Positions 51,261 to 60,175 of a DNA stretch of 64,000 nucleotides are shown here, piece by piece. This DNA comes from Allobranchiibius sp. CTAmp26 (GTDB lineage: Bacteria; Actinomycetota; Actinomycetes; Actinomycetales; Dermatophilaceae), in assembly GCF_017565405.1 (NCBI RefSeq), contig NZ_JAGEKR010000022.1, forward strand, positions 1-64,000, given 5' to 3'. Positions within the stretch are counted from its first letter, which is position 1; each line of letters begins with the position of its first letter. The position numbers and the translations under genes were made by a program. The notes beneath the pieces are model-generated. The model saw only the letters and a list, made by a program, of their open reading frames with translations. It was not told where the DNA came from and did no database searches.

Positions 51261-52280
51261 TCACCGCAGCCGGAAGCCCGCGTCGAGCAGTCCGGCCTCC
51301 TGCTTGCGCTGCAGCACCTTGAGCCGTACGAAGTCGCCGTCGAAACCGTCCCGGGTGAGGGGCGCCGAGCGGTACGCCGCCGCGAGCTCACGCGCTCCGT
51401 CGGCGATCGACCACGACGCGTCGTAGCCGGGCAGCGCCGCGCGGATCGCGCCGAAGTCGACCCGATAGGACCGCGGGTCCGATCCGGTCTCGCCGGTGAT
51501 GTCGAGCGTCGAGCCCGGCACCGCGCGCTGCGCCTCCTGCGCGATCTGTGCCACGGTGGCGTTGTTTGCCTCGGTGCCGACGTTGAACGCCTTGGCATGC
51601 ACCGCATCCCGCGGTGCGGTGAGGCAACGGGAGAACGCCTCGGCGATGTCCTTCGCGTGGACGAGGGGTCGCCAGGGCGTCCCGTCGGACAGCACGAGCA
51701 CGCGACCGCTCAGCACCGCGTGGCCGACCAGGTTGTTCAGCACGATGTCCGCCCGCAACCGCGGCGAGGCGCCGAAGGCGGTCGCGTTGCGCAGGAAGAC
51801 CGGCTCGAACTCGGCGTCCGCGAGATCGTGCACGTCGCCCTCGACCCGCACCTTCGACTCGGCGTACGGCGTCACGGGGCGCATCGGCGAGTCCTCCTTC
51901 ACGGCATCGGCGCCCGCGGCGCCGTAGACGGAGCACGTCGAGGCGTAGAGGAAGCGGCGTACGCCGGCCTCCTTGGCGGCCTTCGCCAGGCGCACCGACG
52001 CGTGGTGGTTGATGTCGTGGGTGATCTGCGGTTCGAGGGCGCCCAGCGGGTCGTTCGACAGAGCGGCCAGGTGGATGACCGCCTCGAAGCCCTCCAGGTC
52101 CGACGGCTGCACATCGCGGATGTCCTTGCGAATCGTGGGCGGATCCGTCGGCGCGGCGCCCAGCACGCTGTCCGCGAACAACCCTGTGTCGTATCCGACG
52201 ACGTCGTGTCCCGCGGCCTGCAGCACCGGCACCATCACCGAGCCGAGATACCCCTGATTGCCGGTCACTAGAATTCTCAA
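51261..52280 (-). CDS. NAD-dependent sugar epimerase/dehydratase (extended SDR)
   Basis: 339 residues from a TTG start at 52280 with AAGGA upstream; no ATG/GTG fits before the cofactor motif. Motifs: LVTGNQGYLGS (NAD loop), HLAALSNDPLG, STCSVYG and YAESK catalytic pair. RPLVHAKDIAEAF follows. It belongs to the GalE/RfbB-like extended SDRs, and in this cluster it could be the 4-reductase or 4,6-dehydratase of the nucleotide sugar. 44 nt downstream of the PIG-L gene on the same strand. Confidence 0.82.
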   Translation of the reverse strand: MRILVTGNQGYLGSVMVPVLQAAGHDVVGYDTGLFADSVLGAAPTDPPTIRKDIRDVQPSDLEGFEAVIHLAALSNDPLGALEPQITHDINHHASVRLAKAAKEAGVRRFLYASTCSVYGAAGADAVKEDSPMRPVTPYAESKVRVEGDVHDLADAEFEPVFLRNATAFGASPRLRADIVLNNLVGHAVLSGRVLVLSDGTPWRPLVHAKDIAEAFSRCLTAPRDAVHAKAFNVGTEANNATVAQIAQEAQRAVPGSTLDITGETGSDPRSYRVDFGAIRAALPGYDASWSIADGARELAAAYRSAPLTRDGFDGDFVRLKVLQRKQEAGLLDAGFRLR

Positions 52281-52323
52281 CGCGATTCGTCCTTCTCTGT
52301 CGTGGACCGACGGGCCGTCCCGC

Positions 52324-52977
52324 TCACCGGCCGCGTCCGATTCCGAGGGTGACCTTCGGCGCGACGAACGCCTCGGCGTACGCCGCATGGCACTGCACCC
52401 CGCGGATGCGGGCGAGGCCGAGGAACGACTCGTCGTCGAACCAGTCGTGGTGCGCCTGGCTGGGGTAGCTCTCCTGGATCACGGCGAGCTTCGCGCGCAT
52501 CGTGGCTCGGTCGAGAGGCTGGTAGGCGGTCACGGCGGGGAGATCGCTCTCCCATTTGAGGATCTCGTAGTGCAGGATCAGATGGTCGCGGAAGACGGTC
52601 GGCGCGATCTCGCCGACGGCCCGGTGATCCTGGTGGGCGTCCGCGACCTGGGGCGCCAGGACGAGACCGCCGGCGCCGGCCTCTCTCGCCGCGACGATCG
52701 CGTCCTTGGCGACATCGAAGTGCGAGGGCACCCTGCCGTCGGGCAGGTCCAGCACCGTGAGGTGCAGATCGGCCTCCGGGCACATCCGGTGGAACGCGGC
52801 GCGCTCCTCGGTCTCCCGCGGCCCGCCGCCCCCCGTCAGGACCACGACGTCCACCCGTAGGTCGGGTCGGGCGGCCGCCAGGAGCAGGATCGTGCCGCCG
52901 ACCCCGATCGCCAGATCGTCGCAGTGCGCGGCGAGTAGGACGAGCCGGTCGATCGGCCCGGTCGTGAGCTCGAGCAT
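52324..52977 (-). CDS. PIG-L family deacetylase of the sugar cluster
   Basis: 217 residues from the ATG at 52977. Zinc site: AHCDDLAIG (variant of HPDD with Cys) and DAHQDHRAV, plus VVVLTGGGGPRETEER. It would deacetylate an N-acetyl sugar or act as a related hydrolase. Its ATG overlaps the stop of the cytidylyltransferase gene (ATGA), so it works in the same pathway. Upstream codons to 53058 belong to the other gene. Confidence 0.82.
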   Translation of the reverse strand: MLELTTGPIDRLVLLAAHCDDLAIGVGGTILLLAAARPDLRVDVVVLTGGGGPRETEERAAFHRMCPEADLHLTVLDLPDGRVPSHFDVAKDAIVAAREAGAGGLVLAPQVADAHQDHRAVGEIAPTVFRDHLILHYEILKWESDLPAVTAYQPLDRATMRAKLAVIQESYPSQAHHDWFDDESFLGLARIRGVQCHAAYAEAFVAPKVTLGIGRGR

Positions 52978-53789
52978 CAACTGGTCCTGGGCTGCGATGC
53001 CGGCTGACCGGGCCCGGCTCCGTTCCACAACGCCCAAGGGGCGTCGTAGGTGTCCCACGCGCGGTCGAGCTCGGCACGCTCCTTGAAGGTGTCCGCCGGC
53101 TTCCAGTAGCCCGAGTAGGGGTAGGCGAGCAGCCGCCGCTCCGCGAGCAACGCCTCGAACACGTCGCCCACCAGATCGCCGTTCTCCGGCAGGTGGTCAA
53201 AGACCGCCTGGGTGAGCACGAAGTAGCCGCCGTTCTCCCAGATCGACATGACACCGACCTGCTCCAGGTCGCGCACCCGATGCTGCTCGTCGAACTGCAC
53301 CACGTGGAACGACGACTGGGGCGGGACCGCGAGCAGTGCGGCAGCGCAGTCGGACGCCTGGAACTCCTCGATCATCGCGTCGAGCGGGAGGTTGGTGAGG
53401 ACGTCCGCGTAGTTGGCGAGGAACGTCTCATCGCCCTCCAGGTAGGGGCGCACCCGACGCAGCCGCTCGCCGATCGGCGAGTTCAGACCGGTGTTGACGA
53501 AGGTGATCGTCCAGTCCGCGATGTCGGTGTCGAGCAGTTGCACTTTCCCGTCGCGCAGCACGAAGTCGTTGGAGGCGGTCTCCTCGTAGTGCAGGAAGTA
53601 GTCCTTGATCTGGTCGGCGCCGTAGCCGAGGCAGAGGATGAACTCCGTGTGGCCGAAGTGCGCGTAGTAGCGCATCACGTGCCAGATGATCGGGCGCGGA
53701 CCGACCAGGTGCATCGGCTTGGTGAGGACGTCGTCGGTGCTGCCGCGCATCCGCATCCCGTAACCGCCGCAGAACAGGACGACCTTCAT
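52977..53789 (-). CDS. rfbF: Glucose-1-phosphate cytidylyltransferase
   Basis: 270 residues from the ATG at 53789. MKVVLFCGGYGMRMRGSTDDVLTKP: nucleotidyltransferase signature G-G-x-G-x-R-x4-x-K-P with Lys. WHVMRYYAHFGHTEFILCLGY and GGYFVL are typical of CDP-glucose synthases, which join glucose 1-phosphate and CTP. It commits the cluster to a CDP-sugar. Its start overlaps the methyltransferase stop, and its stop overlaps the PIG-L start, so three genes are translationally coupled. Confidence 0.88.
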   Translation of the reverse strand: MKVVLFCGGYGMRMRGSTDDVLTKPMHLVGPRPIIWHVMRYYAHFGHTEFILCLGYGADQIKDYFLHYEETASNDFVLRDGKVQLLDTDIADWTITFVNTGLNSPIGERLRRVRPYLEGDETFLANYADVLTNLPLDAMIEEFQASDCAAALLAVPPQSSFHVVQFDEQHRVRDLEQVGVMSIWENGGYFVLTQAVFDHLPENGDLVGDVFEALLAERRLLAYPYSGYWKPADTFKERAELDRAWDTYDAPWALWNGAGPGQPASQPRTS

Positions 53790-55102
53790 GCCCGCGCCCC
53801 CGTCGTCCGTGCCGCGTCGCCGGACTGCTCGAGCGGCTCCGCGGGGTTCGCCGGGTCGATCACCGCCAGTTCGGGCAGGGCGAAGACGAGCCGCCCGCCC
53901 CACTGCGCGACGTGCGCCAGGGCCGAGGTCAGCTCGGCGCGCAGGTTCCACGGCAGCACGAGGACTAGGTCGGGTCGGTCGGCGTCCAGGTGCTCGGGCG
54001 GATGGATCGGGATGCGGGTGCCGGGGGTGAACCGGCCGTGCTTGTACGGATTGCGGTCGACGGTGTACGCCAGCAGGTCGGGGCGGATACCGCAGTAGTT
54101 CAGAAGGGTGTTGCCCTTGCCCGGAGCCCCGTAACCCGCGACTCGCAGTCCGTCGCGCTGCGCGTCGAGCAGGAAGCGCAGCAGATCCTGGCGGACCGCC
54201 GCCGTCCGCGGGGCGAGGGCGTCGTAGCCGGCGGGAGTGTGAAGTCCTGCTTCCTCCTCCAGGGCCAGGATCCGCGCCACCGACGCGGACGGCTCCTCGC
54301 CGACGGCCTCCGGCCTCGCCCAGATGCGCAGCGACCCGCCGTGCGTGGGGATCAGCTCCGCGTCGACCACCCGCAGGCCCCCGGTCGCGAGCGCCCGGGT
54401 CGCCGACAACAGCGTGTAGTACTGGAAGTGCTCGTGGTAGATCGTGTCGAACTGGGCATGCCGCACGAGGTTGAGCGCGTGGTGCACCTCGATCGAGACC
54501 GTCCCGTCATCGGCGACCAGGCCACGCAGCGCGCGGGTGAATCCGAGCAGGTCGGGGATGTGCGCGTAGACGTTGTTGGCGATCACCAGGTCGGCCGGAC
54601 CGTGCTCGCGACGTACCTCGGCGGCGACGTGCTCGTCCAGGAAGTCGGTGCGCGTCGCGACCCCGCGATCGCGCGCGGCGGCCCCGACGTTCACCGAGGG
54701 CTCGATGCCCAGGCAGGGCACCGAACCTTGGAAGTGCTGCAACAGATACCCGTCGTTGGAAGCGACCTCGACCACGAAGGAGTCGCCCGTGAGGCCCAGG
54801 CGCTCCCGCGCCTGGCCCACGTACGAGCGCGCGTGCTCGACCCAGGAGTCGGAGTACGACGAGAAGTAGGCGTAGTCGGTGAACGTCTCGTCGGGTGTGA
54901 TGAGGGCGGGAATCTGCAGCAGCAGACACGCCCCGCACAACCGCAGGTGCAACGGGTACGTCGGTTCCGGCAGGTCCAGCTGCCCGGCGGTGAGGAACGA
55001 CTCGCACGGCGGTGTGGCGCCCAGATCGAGCACGCTGCGCAGCTGGGTGCTACCGCAGAGCCGGCAGGTCGCCGGCGGCGAGTCGATGAGCTGCTCCTGC
55101 AT
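53786..55102 (-). CDS. Sugar C-methyltransferase (NovU/TylCIII/TcaB9 family)
   Basis: 438 residues. Zinc domain CRLCG...CGACLLLQ (13-65); SAM domain with VEVASNDGYLL (111-121); NNVYAHIPD with His181; catalytic YHEHF (Tyr222-Phe226) with Glu224 and His225, matching known 3-C-methyltransferases; C-terminal Rossmann domain VAGYGAPGKGNTLLNY. It would add a methyl group to C3 of a 4-keto sugar nucleotide. First gene of the leftward operon, transcribed from the 55103-55509 region. Confidence 0.88.
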   Translation of the reverse strand: MQEQLIDSPPATCRLCGSTQLRSVLDLGATPPCESFLTAGQLDLPEPTYPLHLRLCGACLLLQIPALITPDETFTDYAYFSSYSDSWVEHARSYVGQARERLGLTGDSFVVEVASNDGYLLQHFQGSVPCLGIEPSVNVGAAARDRGVATRTDFLDEHVAAEVRREHGPADLVIANNVYAHIPDLLGFTRALRGLVADDGTVSIEVHHALNLVRHAQFDTIYHEHFQYYTLLSATRALATGGLRVVDAELIPTHGGSLRIWARPEAVGEEPSASVARILALEEEAGLHTPAGYDALAPRTAAVRQDLLRFLLDAQRDGLRVAGYGAPGKGNTLLNYCGIRPDLLAYTVDRNPYKHGRFTPGTRIPIHPPEHLDADRPDLVLVLPWNLRAELTSALAHVAQWGGRLVFALPELAVIDPANPAEPLEQSGDAARTTGARA

Positions 55103-55509
55103 GTCGTTCCACGTCCCCCTCGGTCGATGGTGGCCTGCTGCGCGGGCGCGACAAACACCGAACGGGCGGGCCGGGCGACTGCGCGTGCGTTGGGGTCGAC
55201 TCTAGGGCCGAAGGGCACCGCACACCCGCGAAACCGGTAAGTGCTAAGTGGCGCTCAACGCCATTCATAGGGTGTAAAGCGTTGGTAAAGACCTCGTAAT
55301 GCCTCGGCTGTGATCTAGACAACTTACTTGCTGTCAAGTAGATGTCCGACCCAATTTTGCCGCGCCATCACTGGGAACTAAAGCTTTTATTCTCTATGAA
55401 AGTCCAAGATTCAAGTAAACGGGGGTATCGTCCTCGATGAGCTCACCGGCACCGAAGAAGCACCACAAACGGACTTGTCGACCATCGCAACGTCATGGGG
55501 AAAGCACAC
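55103..55509. other. AT-rich divergent promoter region of the sugar cluster
   Basis: About 400 bases without a gene, between the leftward methyltransferase operon and the rightward glycosyltransferases. The part 55240-55440 is strikingly AT-rich for this window, with TACTTG-CTGT-CAAGTA (55325-55340) as an inverted repeat and several TAAAG/TATGAA boxes. It likely holds both promoters, and such composition would attract Lsr2. Confidence 0.7.
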
Positions 55510-56388
55510 ATGTATCGCAACTCGCCGCGGTCGATCGCGGAAGGATCGACCTTCGAGCAGCGCACCTTCGACACCGATCGGGGCCGCGCCAGCCGGCAGC
55601 CGACCATCACCGTGATCGTCCCGGCGAAGAACGAGGCCGACAACCTGCGAGCGGTGCTGCCCACGTTGCCGCCGGTCCACGAGGTGATCCTCGTCGACGG
55701 CGACTCCACCGACGGCACCGTCGAGGTCGCCCGCCAGGTGATGCCCGAGATCAAGATCGTGAAGCAGACCCGCAAGGGCAAGGGGAATGCCCTGGCGTGC
55801 GGCTTCAAGGCGGCGACGGGCGACATCATCGTGATGTTCGACGCCGACGGCTCCGCCGACGCACGGGAGATCCCGGCGTACGTCGACGCGCTGATCAACG
55901 GCGCCGACTTCGCCAAGGGCAGCCGCTTCATCGACGGCGGTGGCAGCGACGACATCACCCTGCTGCGGCACGTCGGCGCCACCGGCCTGCACATGCTGGT
56001 CAACCTCACATTCGGCCAGCGCTTCAGCGACCTGTGCTACGGCTACAACGCGTTCTGGACCGAACTGGTCCCCGAGCTCGACCTGCCCGACATCGACGCT
56101 CCCGTCCCCGCGGGCGGGATGATCTGGGGCGACGGCTTCGAGATCGAGACCGTCATCAACCTGCGGATGGTGGGCGCGGGGGTCCAGATCCGCGAGGTGC
56201 CCAGTGTCGAGCGCCCCCGGATCCACGGTGAGAGCAACCTGCGCACCTTCAAGGACGGGTTCCGGGTACTGCGGACCATCCTGTCCGAGCGTCAGCGGGC
56301 GCGGACGATCGGTCGCGGCGGCGCAGCCGTGCAGACGCCGGAGAGCGCTCCCGCCCAACAGGTCAGCCGACCGAGCATGAGCGCGTGA
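55510..56388 (+). CDS. Family 2 glycosyltransferase, DPM1-like
   Basis: 292 residues from the ATG at 55510, 5 nt after GGGGAAAG; an ATG at 55495 is the alternative. GT2 core: TITVIVPAKNEADNLRAVLP, ILVDGDSTDGT and IIVMFDADGSADAREIP (DxD-like), plus LCYGYNAFW. The similarity is to polyprenyl-phosphate mannose/glucose synthases, so it may load the sugar onto a lipid carrier. The stop overlaps the GTG of the next GT2 gene. Confidence 0.86.
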   Translation: MYRNSPRSIAEGSTFEQRTFDTDRGRASRQPTITVIVPAKNEADNLRAVLPTLPPVHEVILVDGDSTDGTVEVARQVMPEIKIVKQTRKGKGNALACGFKAATGDIIVMFDADGSADAREIPAYVDALINGADFAKGSRFIDGGGSDDITLLRHVGATGLHMLVNLTFGQRFSDLCYGYNAFWTELVPELDLPDIDAPVPAGGMIWGDGFEIETVINLRMVGAGVQIREVPSVERPRIHGESNLRTFKDGFRVLRTILSERQRARTIGRGGAAVQTPESAPAQQVSRPSMSA

Positions 56389-57407
56389 GGACCTCCCCCG
56401 CGCCGACCCTCTCGGTGATCGTCTGCGCGTACACCGAGCGTCGCTGGCAGGATCTGTGCGAGAGCGTGCAGTCGGTGCTGGAGCAGACCGTGCCGCCGAT
56501 GCAGTTGCTGGTCGTGGTCGATCACAACGACGTGCTGTTGCAGAAGGCGCGGCAGCGTTTCAGCGCACTGAAGCCGGACCACATGACGATCTCGGTCCTC
56601 GCGAACGCACATCAGCAAGGGCTGTCCGGAGCCCGCAACACCGGGATCGAAGCAGCCCACGGTGAAGTGCTGGCCTTCCTGGACGACGACGCCAGCGCCG
56701 ATCCCCGGTGGCTGGAGTTCATGGTCGAGCACTACGTCGACGAGCACGTGATGGGTGTCGGCGGATCGGCCCAACCCCTGTGGCCGACCGGCCTCGGTCG
56801 CCCCACCACGCTGCCCGCGCCCCGCGGCGCCGAACGTGGCGAGTTGGACTGGGTCGTCGGATGCACCTACGAGGGTCTTCCGGTCGGCGCTGCCGCCGTG
56901 CGCAACCTGATGGGCTGCAACATGTCGATGCGGGCCAGTGCCTTCGAGCAGGTCGGCCAGTTCAGCGAGAACCTCGGCCGGATCGGGCGCACTCCGCTCG
57001 GGTGCGAGGAGACCGAGTTGTGCATCCGCATCGCCCAAGCGGTGCCTGGGGCCTCCTTCGTCTTCGAACCCCGCGCGCGTGCCGCCCACCGGGTCAGCTC
57101 CGATCGACTCACGTGGTCCTACCTGTTGTCGCGGTGCTACGCCGAGGGTGTCTCCAAGGCGGCCGTGTCCCGGATGGTGGGGCAGGATGCGGCGCTGGAG
57201 TCCGAGCGGCGGTACGTCGCGGCGGTGCTTCCGCGCGCGGTCCTGCGCGAGCTCGTGCATGTCAGTCCGCGGCACCTGCTCGGCGCCGGGGCGATCGTCG
57301 CGGGTACTGCCACGACCGTGGCGGGATACCTGCGCGGCAAGGCTGCGAACTACAGCCACCGGCCGGCGCAGAGCGCATCCGTGGCGACCGCCGTACCGGC
57401 TGCCTGA
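56385..57407 (+). CDS. Family 2 glycosyltransferase
   Basis: 340 residues. SVIVCAYTERRWQDLCESVQSVL, then SGARNTGIEAAHGEVLAFLD followed by DDASADPRWLE (DDD metal site) and LMGCNMSMRASAFEQVGQFSE are typical of GT-A enzymes that transfer sugars from nucleotide donors. A late hydrophobic run (GAGAIVAGTATTVAGYL) may touch the membrane. GTG start overlaps the preceding stop (GTGA). Probably acts on the product of the adjacent cluster. Confidence 0.86.
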   Translation: MRTSPAPTLSVIVCAYTERRWQDLCESVQSVLEQTVPPMQLLVVVDHNDVLLQKARQRFSALKPDHMTISVLANAHQQGLSGARNTGIEAAHGEVLAFLDDDASADPRWLEFMVEHYVDEHVMGVGGSAQPLWPTGLGRPTTLPAPRGAERGELDWVVGCTYEGLPVGAAAVRNLMGCNMSMRASAFEQVGQFSENLGRIGRTPLGCEETELCIRIAQAVPGASFVFEPRARAAHRVSSDRLTWSYLLSRCYAEGVSKAAVSRMVGQDAALESERRYVAAVLPRAVLRELVHVSPRHLLGAGAIVAGTATTVAGYLRGKAANYSHRPAQSASVATAVPAA

Positions 57408-57467
57408 CCCGTCCGGCCTAGCGGCGCCCGCCGCACCGGCTGCCTGCACTCGTCCCGCCTAGCGGCG
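57390..57467. repeat. Imperfect tandem duplication of about 40 bp
   Basis: The ACCGGCTGCCTG and CCTAGCGGCG blocks occur at 57390-57426 and again at 57430-57467. The first copy holds the GT2 stop codon. The second holds the TAG stop of the small Cys-rich gene on the other strand, so duplicated DNA became both gene ends. Confidence 0.8.
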
Positions 57468-57644
57468 ACCGGTCCACCACCAGCGCTGCACGATCTCGAC
57501 CGCGCCCCGGGGTTCGGCCGGGCGGAACCGCAGACACCCGCACTCGCGCCGGAAGGCACAGTCGGTGCCGCGGCGCAGGTGCTCATGCGAATCGAAGGCG
57601 TGTCCGCACATGCATCGCCGCTGTGCATCGACGTCCTGGGTCAT
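57459..57644 (-). CDS. Small cysteine-rich protein
   Basis: 61 residues: RCMCGHAFDSHEHLRRGTDC then AFRRECGCLRF. The five Cys and several His could bind one zinc ion. No family recognised. The TANNNT-like TAAAAT (57652-57657, minus strand) lies 7 nt before the ATG, and no ribosome binding site is visible, so a leaderless mRNA is likely. It follows the allantoicase gene on the same strand by 90 nt. Confidence 0.6.
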   Translation of the reverse strand: MTQDVDAQRRCMCGHAFDSHEHLRRGTDCAFRRECGCLRFRPAEPRGAVEIVQRWWWTGRR

Positions 57645-57651
57645 GGCTGGG

Positions 57652-57657
57652 ATTTTA
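57652..57657 (-). promoter_or_regulatory. TANNNT -10 box of the small Cys-rich gene
   Basis: TAAAAT on the minus strand, 7 nt before the ATG at 57644. Confidence 0.55.
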
Positions 57658-57733
57658 TGGTGTGCATCACCAGGCGCAGTCCCCCACCTCCCGACCATTC
57701 GCGAATCGCCACGCTTTCCCGGGACGCTCGCCA

Positions 57734-58765
57734 TCACGAGGTCACCGTCCGTGCTGCGCCGCCGGCAAGCTGCCAGCGTTCGCCGAGCGCCGATCGTCCG
57801 CGATCGGACAGCGACCCCCACAGCCGCACCCGCGCCATACCCCCGTCGGGAAACACCTCCAGGCGTGCCGCGACGATCTCGTGCTCGCCACCGGTCCCGG
57901 TCGGGATGCGGTGTCGGGTGTCCGGCTGCAGACGGGTGCGCGACAGGATCTGCACCTGCTCGCCGGCGGCCGTCGTACCGGTGAGACGGGCCCAGCCCGG
58001 CGCGTTGCCCACGAAGTGCCGGGTGTCGAGTTCGGCGATGTGCACCGCGCCGGGTCCGGCGAGCTCGAACTGCACCCAGTCGTGGCCGTCATCGCGGCGA
58101 CGGGAGGTCTCCCACCCCTCCCCCATCGACCGTGCCTCCCCGGGCAGGATCAGGTTGGCGGGCGCCGAATAGAACATGTTGGAGCAGTCGCTGATCCGCC
58201 CGCCGAGCTCCGCGGCCGCCAGGTCCACATGACCCGGCCCGACCAGCCGCGGGTCGGGCACGATCTCGCCGTGCACCCGCAGCCGGGCGATCCCGCCGTC
58301 CGGATGCATCCGCAGGCGGACGTGGGAGACCAGGCGCGGCTGTGACACCGCGAACGAGTTGATGCTGTCGCCGTCGACCGCCTCGATCCCCACCAGCTCG
58401 AACCAGTCCGCGTCGGCGAGTTCGGCAGGTGCGGGGTACCCGTCGACGTACGCGCCCTGCACCGAGACGTGCGGGGGGTAGTTGCCGGTGAAGAAGGAGG
58501 TGTCGACGACAACGCCGTGCACGATGCCCGGGACGCCGAGCCGCACCACGGCCCAGTCGACGCCGGGTTCGCGGCGTCGGCGGGTCTCCCACCCGTCGTA
58601 CACCTGACCCTTGTTGCCGAATGTGTGACTGGCGTACGTCGGGGCGTCCGCCTTGATGAGGTTCTCCTTCTCGGCGAACAACTCGTCATTGGCCGCGACC
58701 ACGCCGGATCCGAAGCGCCGGGAGGCCAGGTCGGGCCATCGGGTGAAGTCCGGGCGGTCACCCAT
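57734..58765 (-). CDS. alc: Allantoicase
   Basis: 343 residues made of two similar jelly-roll repeats: ASHTFGNKGQVYDGWETRRRREPGVDW in the first half and GEGWETSRRRDDGHDWVQFEL in the second, as in known allantoicases. It hydrolyses allantoate to ureidoglycolate and urea. Its ATG lies 5 nt inside the end of allB (8-nt overlap), so it is coupled to allantoinase. No urea- or ureidoglycolate-processing gene follows in the window. Confidence 0.93.
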   Translation of the reverse strand: MGDRPDFTRWPDLASRRFGSGVVAANDELFAEKENLIKADAPTYASHTFGNKGQVYDGWETRRRREPGVDWAVVRLGVPGIVHGVVVDTSFFTGNYPPHVSVQGAYVDGYPAPAELADADWFELVGIEAVDGDSINSFAVSQPRLVSHVRLRMHPDGGIARLRVHGEIVPDPRLVGPGHVDLAAAELGGRISDCSNMFYSAPANLILPGEARSMGEGWETSRRRDDGHDWVQFELAGPGAVHIAELDTRHFVGNAPGWARLTGTTAAGEQVQILSRTRLQPDTRHRIPTGTGGEHEIVAARLEVFPDGGMARVRLWGSLSDRGRSALGERWQLAGGAARTVTS

Positions 58766-60173
58766 GCTCGCTCCTTAAGGGCGTGATCTCGACTCCCGGC
58801 CCAGCTGCCGGTGCGATGCGTGTGTCCGTCCGGGTGAGCAGCCGCCCACCCGCGAGCGCGGCGTCGTCCCCCCGTGCCGGTCTCCCCCCGAGCCAGGTGC
58901 GACGGGCGTCGCCCCGCAGGGTGATCCCGTCGTACGCCGTGAGCTTGTTCTTGTGATGCAACCGCCGGGCGTCGACGGTGGTGGTCTCGTCCGGCGCGAA
59001 CGCCACGAGGTCCGCACGCCGACCGACCTCGATGGCGCCCCGGTCGTGCAGGCCCGCGACGGCGGCGGGTGCCGTGCTCATCCAGTCCACGACCTGCGCC
59101 AGTCCGATGCCGCGTTCGCGGGCGCCGGTCCAGACCGCGCGCAGGGCCACCTCGACCGAGGCCACACCGCCCCACGCCGCGCCGAGATCGCCGGAGTCGA
59201 GCTGTTTGAGGTCGACCGTGCAGGGCGAATGGTCACTGACGACGATGTCGACGGTCCCGTCGCGCAGCCCGTCCCAGAGCTGGGCACGGTTTGCTTCGCT
59301 ACGGATCGGCGGACAGCACTTGTGCGCCGTGGAGCCGTCGCGGATCGTCTCGGCGGCGAAGGTCAGGTAGTGCGGACAGGTCTCGACGGTGAGCGGCAGC
59401 CCCTGCTCCTTCGCCGCGCGCAGCTCGTCCAGTGCGGCCGCACTGGACAGGTGCAGGATGTGCGCGTGGGCGCCGGTGCGACGCACGGCCTCGATGACGG
59501 TGCGGATCGCCGACACCTCACTCGCGTCCGGGCGGGACGCGACGAAGTCGGCGTACCGGCGACCGTGTGCCGGCGGGGCCGCGGCGATCGCGTCCGGGTC
59601 CTCGGCGTGCACCATCATCAGCGCGCCCAGGTCGGCGACGCGCTCCATGTGGGCCAGAAGCTCCGCGCGGGACAGCGGAGGGAACTCCGGCACTCCGGAG
59701 TCGACGAGGAAGCACTTGAAACCGAAGACGCCGGCCTCGTGCAACGGGCGCAGCTGATCCAGGTTGCCCGGCACCGCACCGCCCCAGAAGCCGACGTCCA
59801 CGAAGCACTGCTCGCGCGCCGCCTCCTGCTTGATACGCAGGGCCTCGACCGAGGTGGTAGGGGGCAGGCTGTTGAGCGGCATGTCGAGCAGGGTCGTCGT
59901 GCCGCCGGCGAGCGCCGCGCGGGTGGCCGACGCGAAGCCCTCCCAGTCGGTGCGACCGGGTTCGTTGACGTGCACATGCGTGTCGACCATGCCCGGTAGG
60001 AGCACTTCGTCCTCGGCCAGCGAGATGCGCTCGCCCTCCCACCCGACGTCGTCGCCCGCCGCGCCGATCGCGGCGATGATGCCCTCGCGCACGCCGACCA
60101 CGGCCGGTCGTTCGACACCGGCGACGACCGCGCGGGGCGCGATGAACACCTGGTCGAAGGCAGGGCGCGGCAC
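58758..60173 (-). CDS. allB: Allantoinase
   Basis: 471 residues from the GTG at 60173, with GGAGAGGA upstream inside the kinase gene. Amidohydrolase motifs: VDTHVHVNEPGRTDWEGF (metal-binding HxH), FKCFLVDSG (carbamylated Lys), MVHAEDPD, AHILHLSS and VSDHSPC (catalytic Asp). It opens the allantoin ring to give allantoate. Gap of 2 nt after the glycerate kinase stop. Confidence 0.94.
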   Translation of the reverse strand: MPRPAFDQVFIAPRAVVAGVERPAVVGVREGIIAAIGAAGDDVGWEGERISLAEDEVLLPGMVDTHVHVNEPGRTDWEGFASATRAALAGGTTTLLDMPLNSLPPTTSVEALRIKQEAAREQCFVDVGFWGGAVPGNLDQLRPLHEAGVFGFKCFLVDSGVPEFPPLSRAELLAHMERVADLGALMMVHAEDPDAIAAAPPAHGRRYADFVASRPDASEVSAIRTVIEAVRRTGAHAHILHLSSAAALDELRAAKEQGLPLTVETCPHYLTFAAETIRDGSTAHKCCPPIRSEANRAQLWDGLRDGTVDIVVSDHSPCTVDLKQLDSGDLGAAWGGVASVEVALRAVWTGARERGIGLAQVVDWMSTAPAAVAGLHDRGAIEVGRRADLVAFAPDETTTVDARRLHHKNKLTAYDGITLRGDARRTWLGGRPARGDDAALAGGRLLTRTDTRIAPAAGPGVEITPLRSEHG

Positions 60174-60175
60174 GG

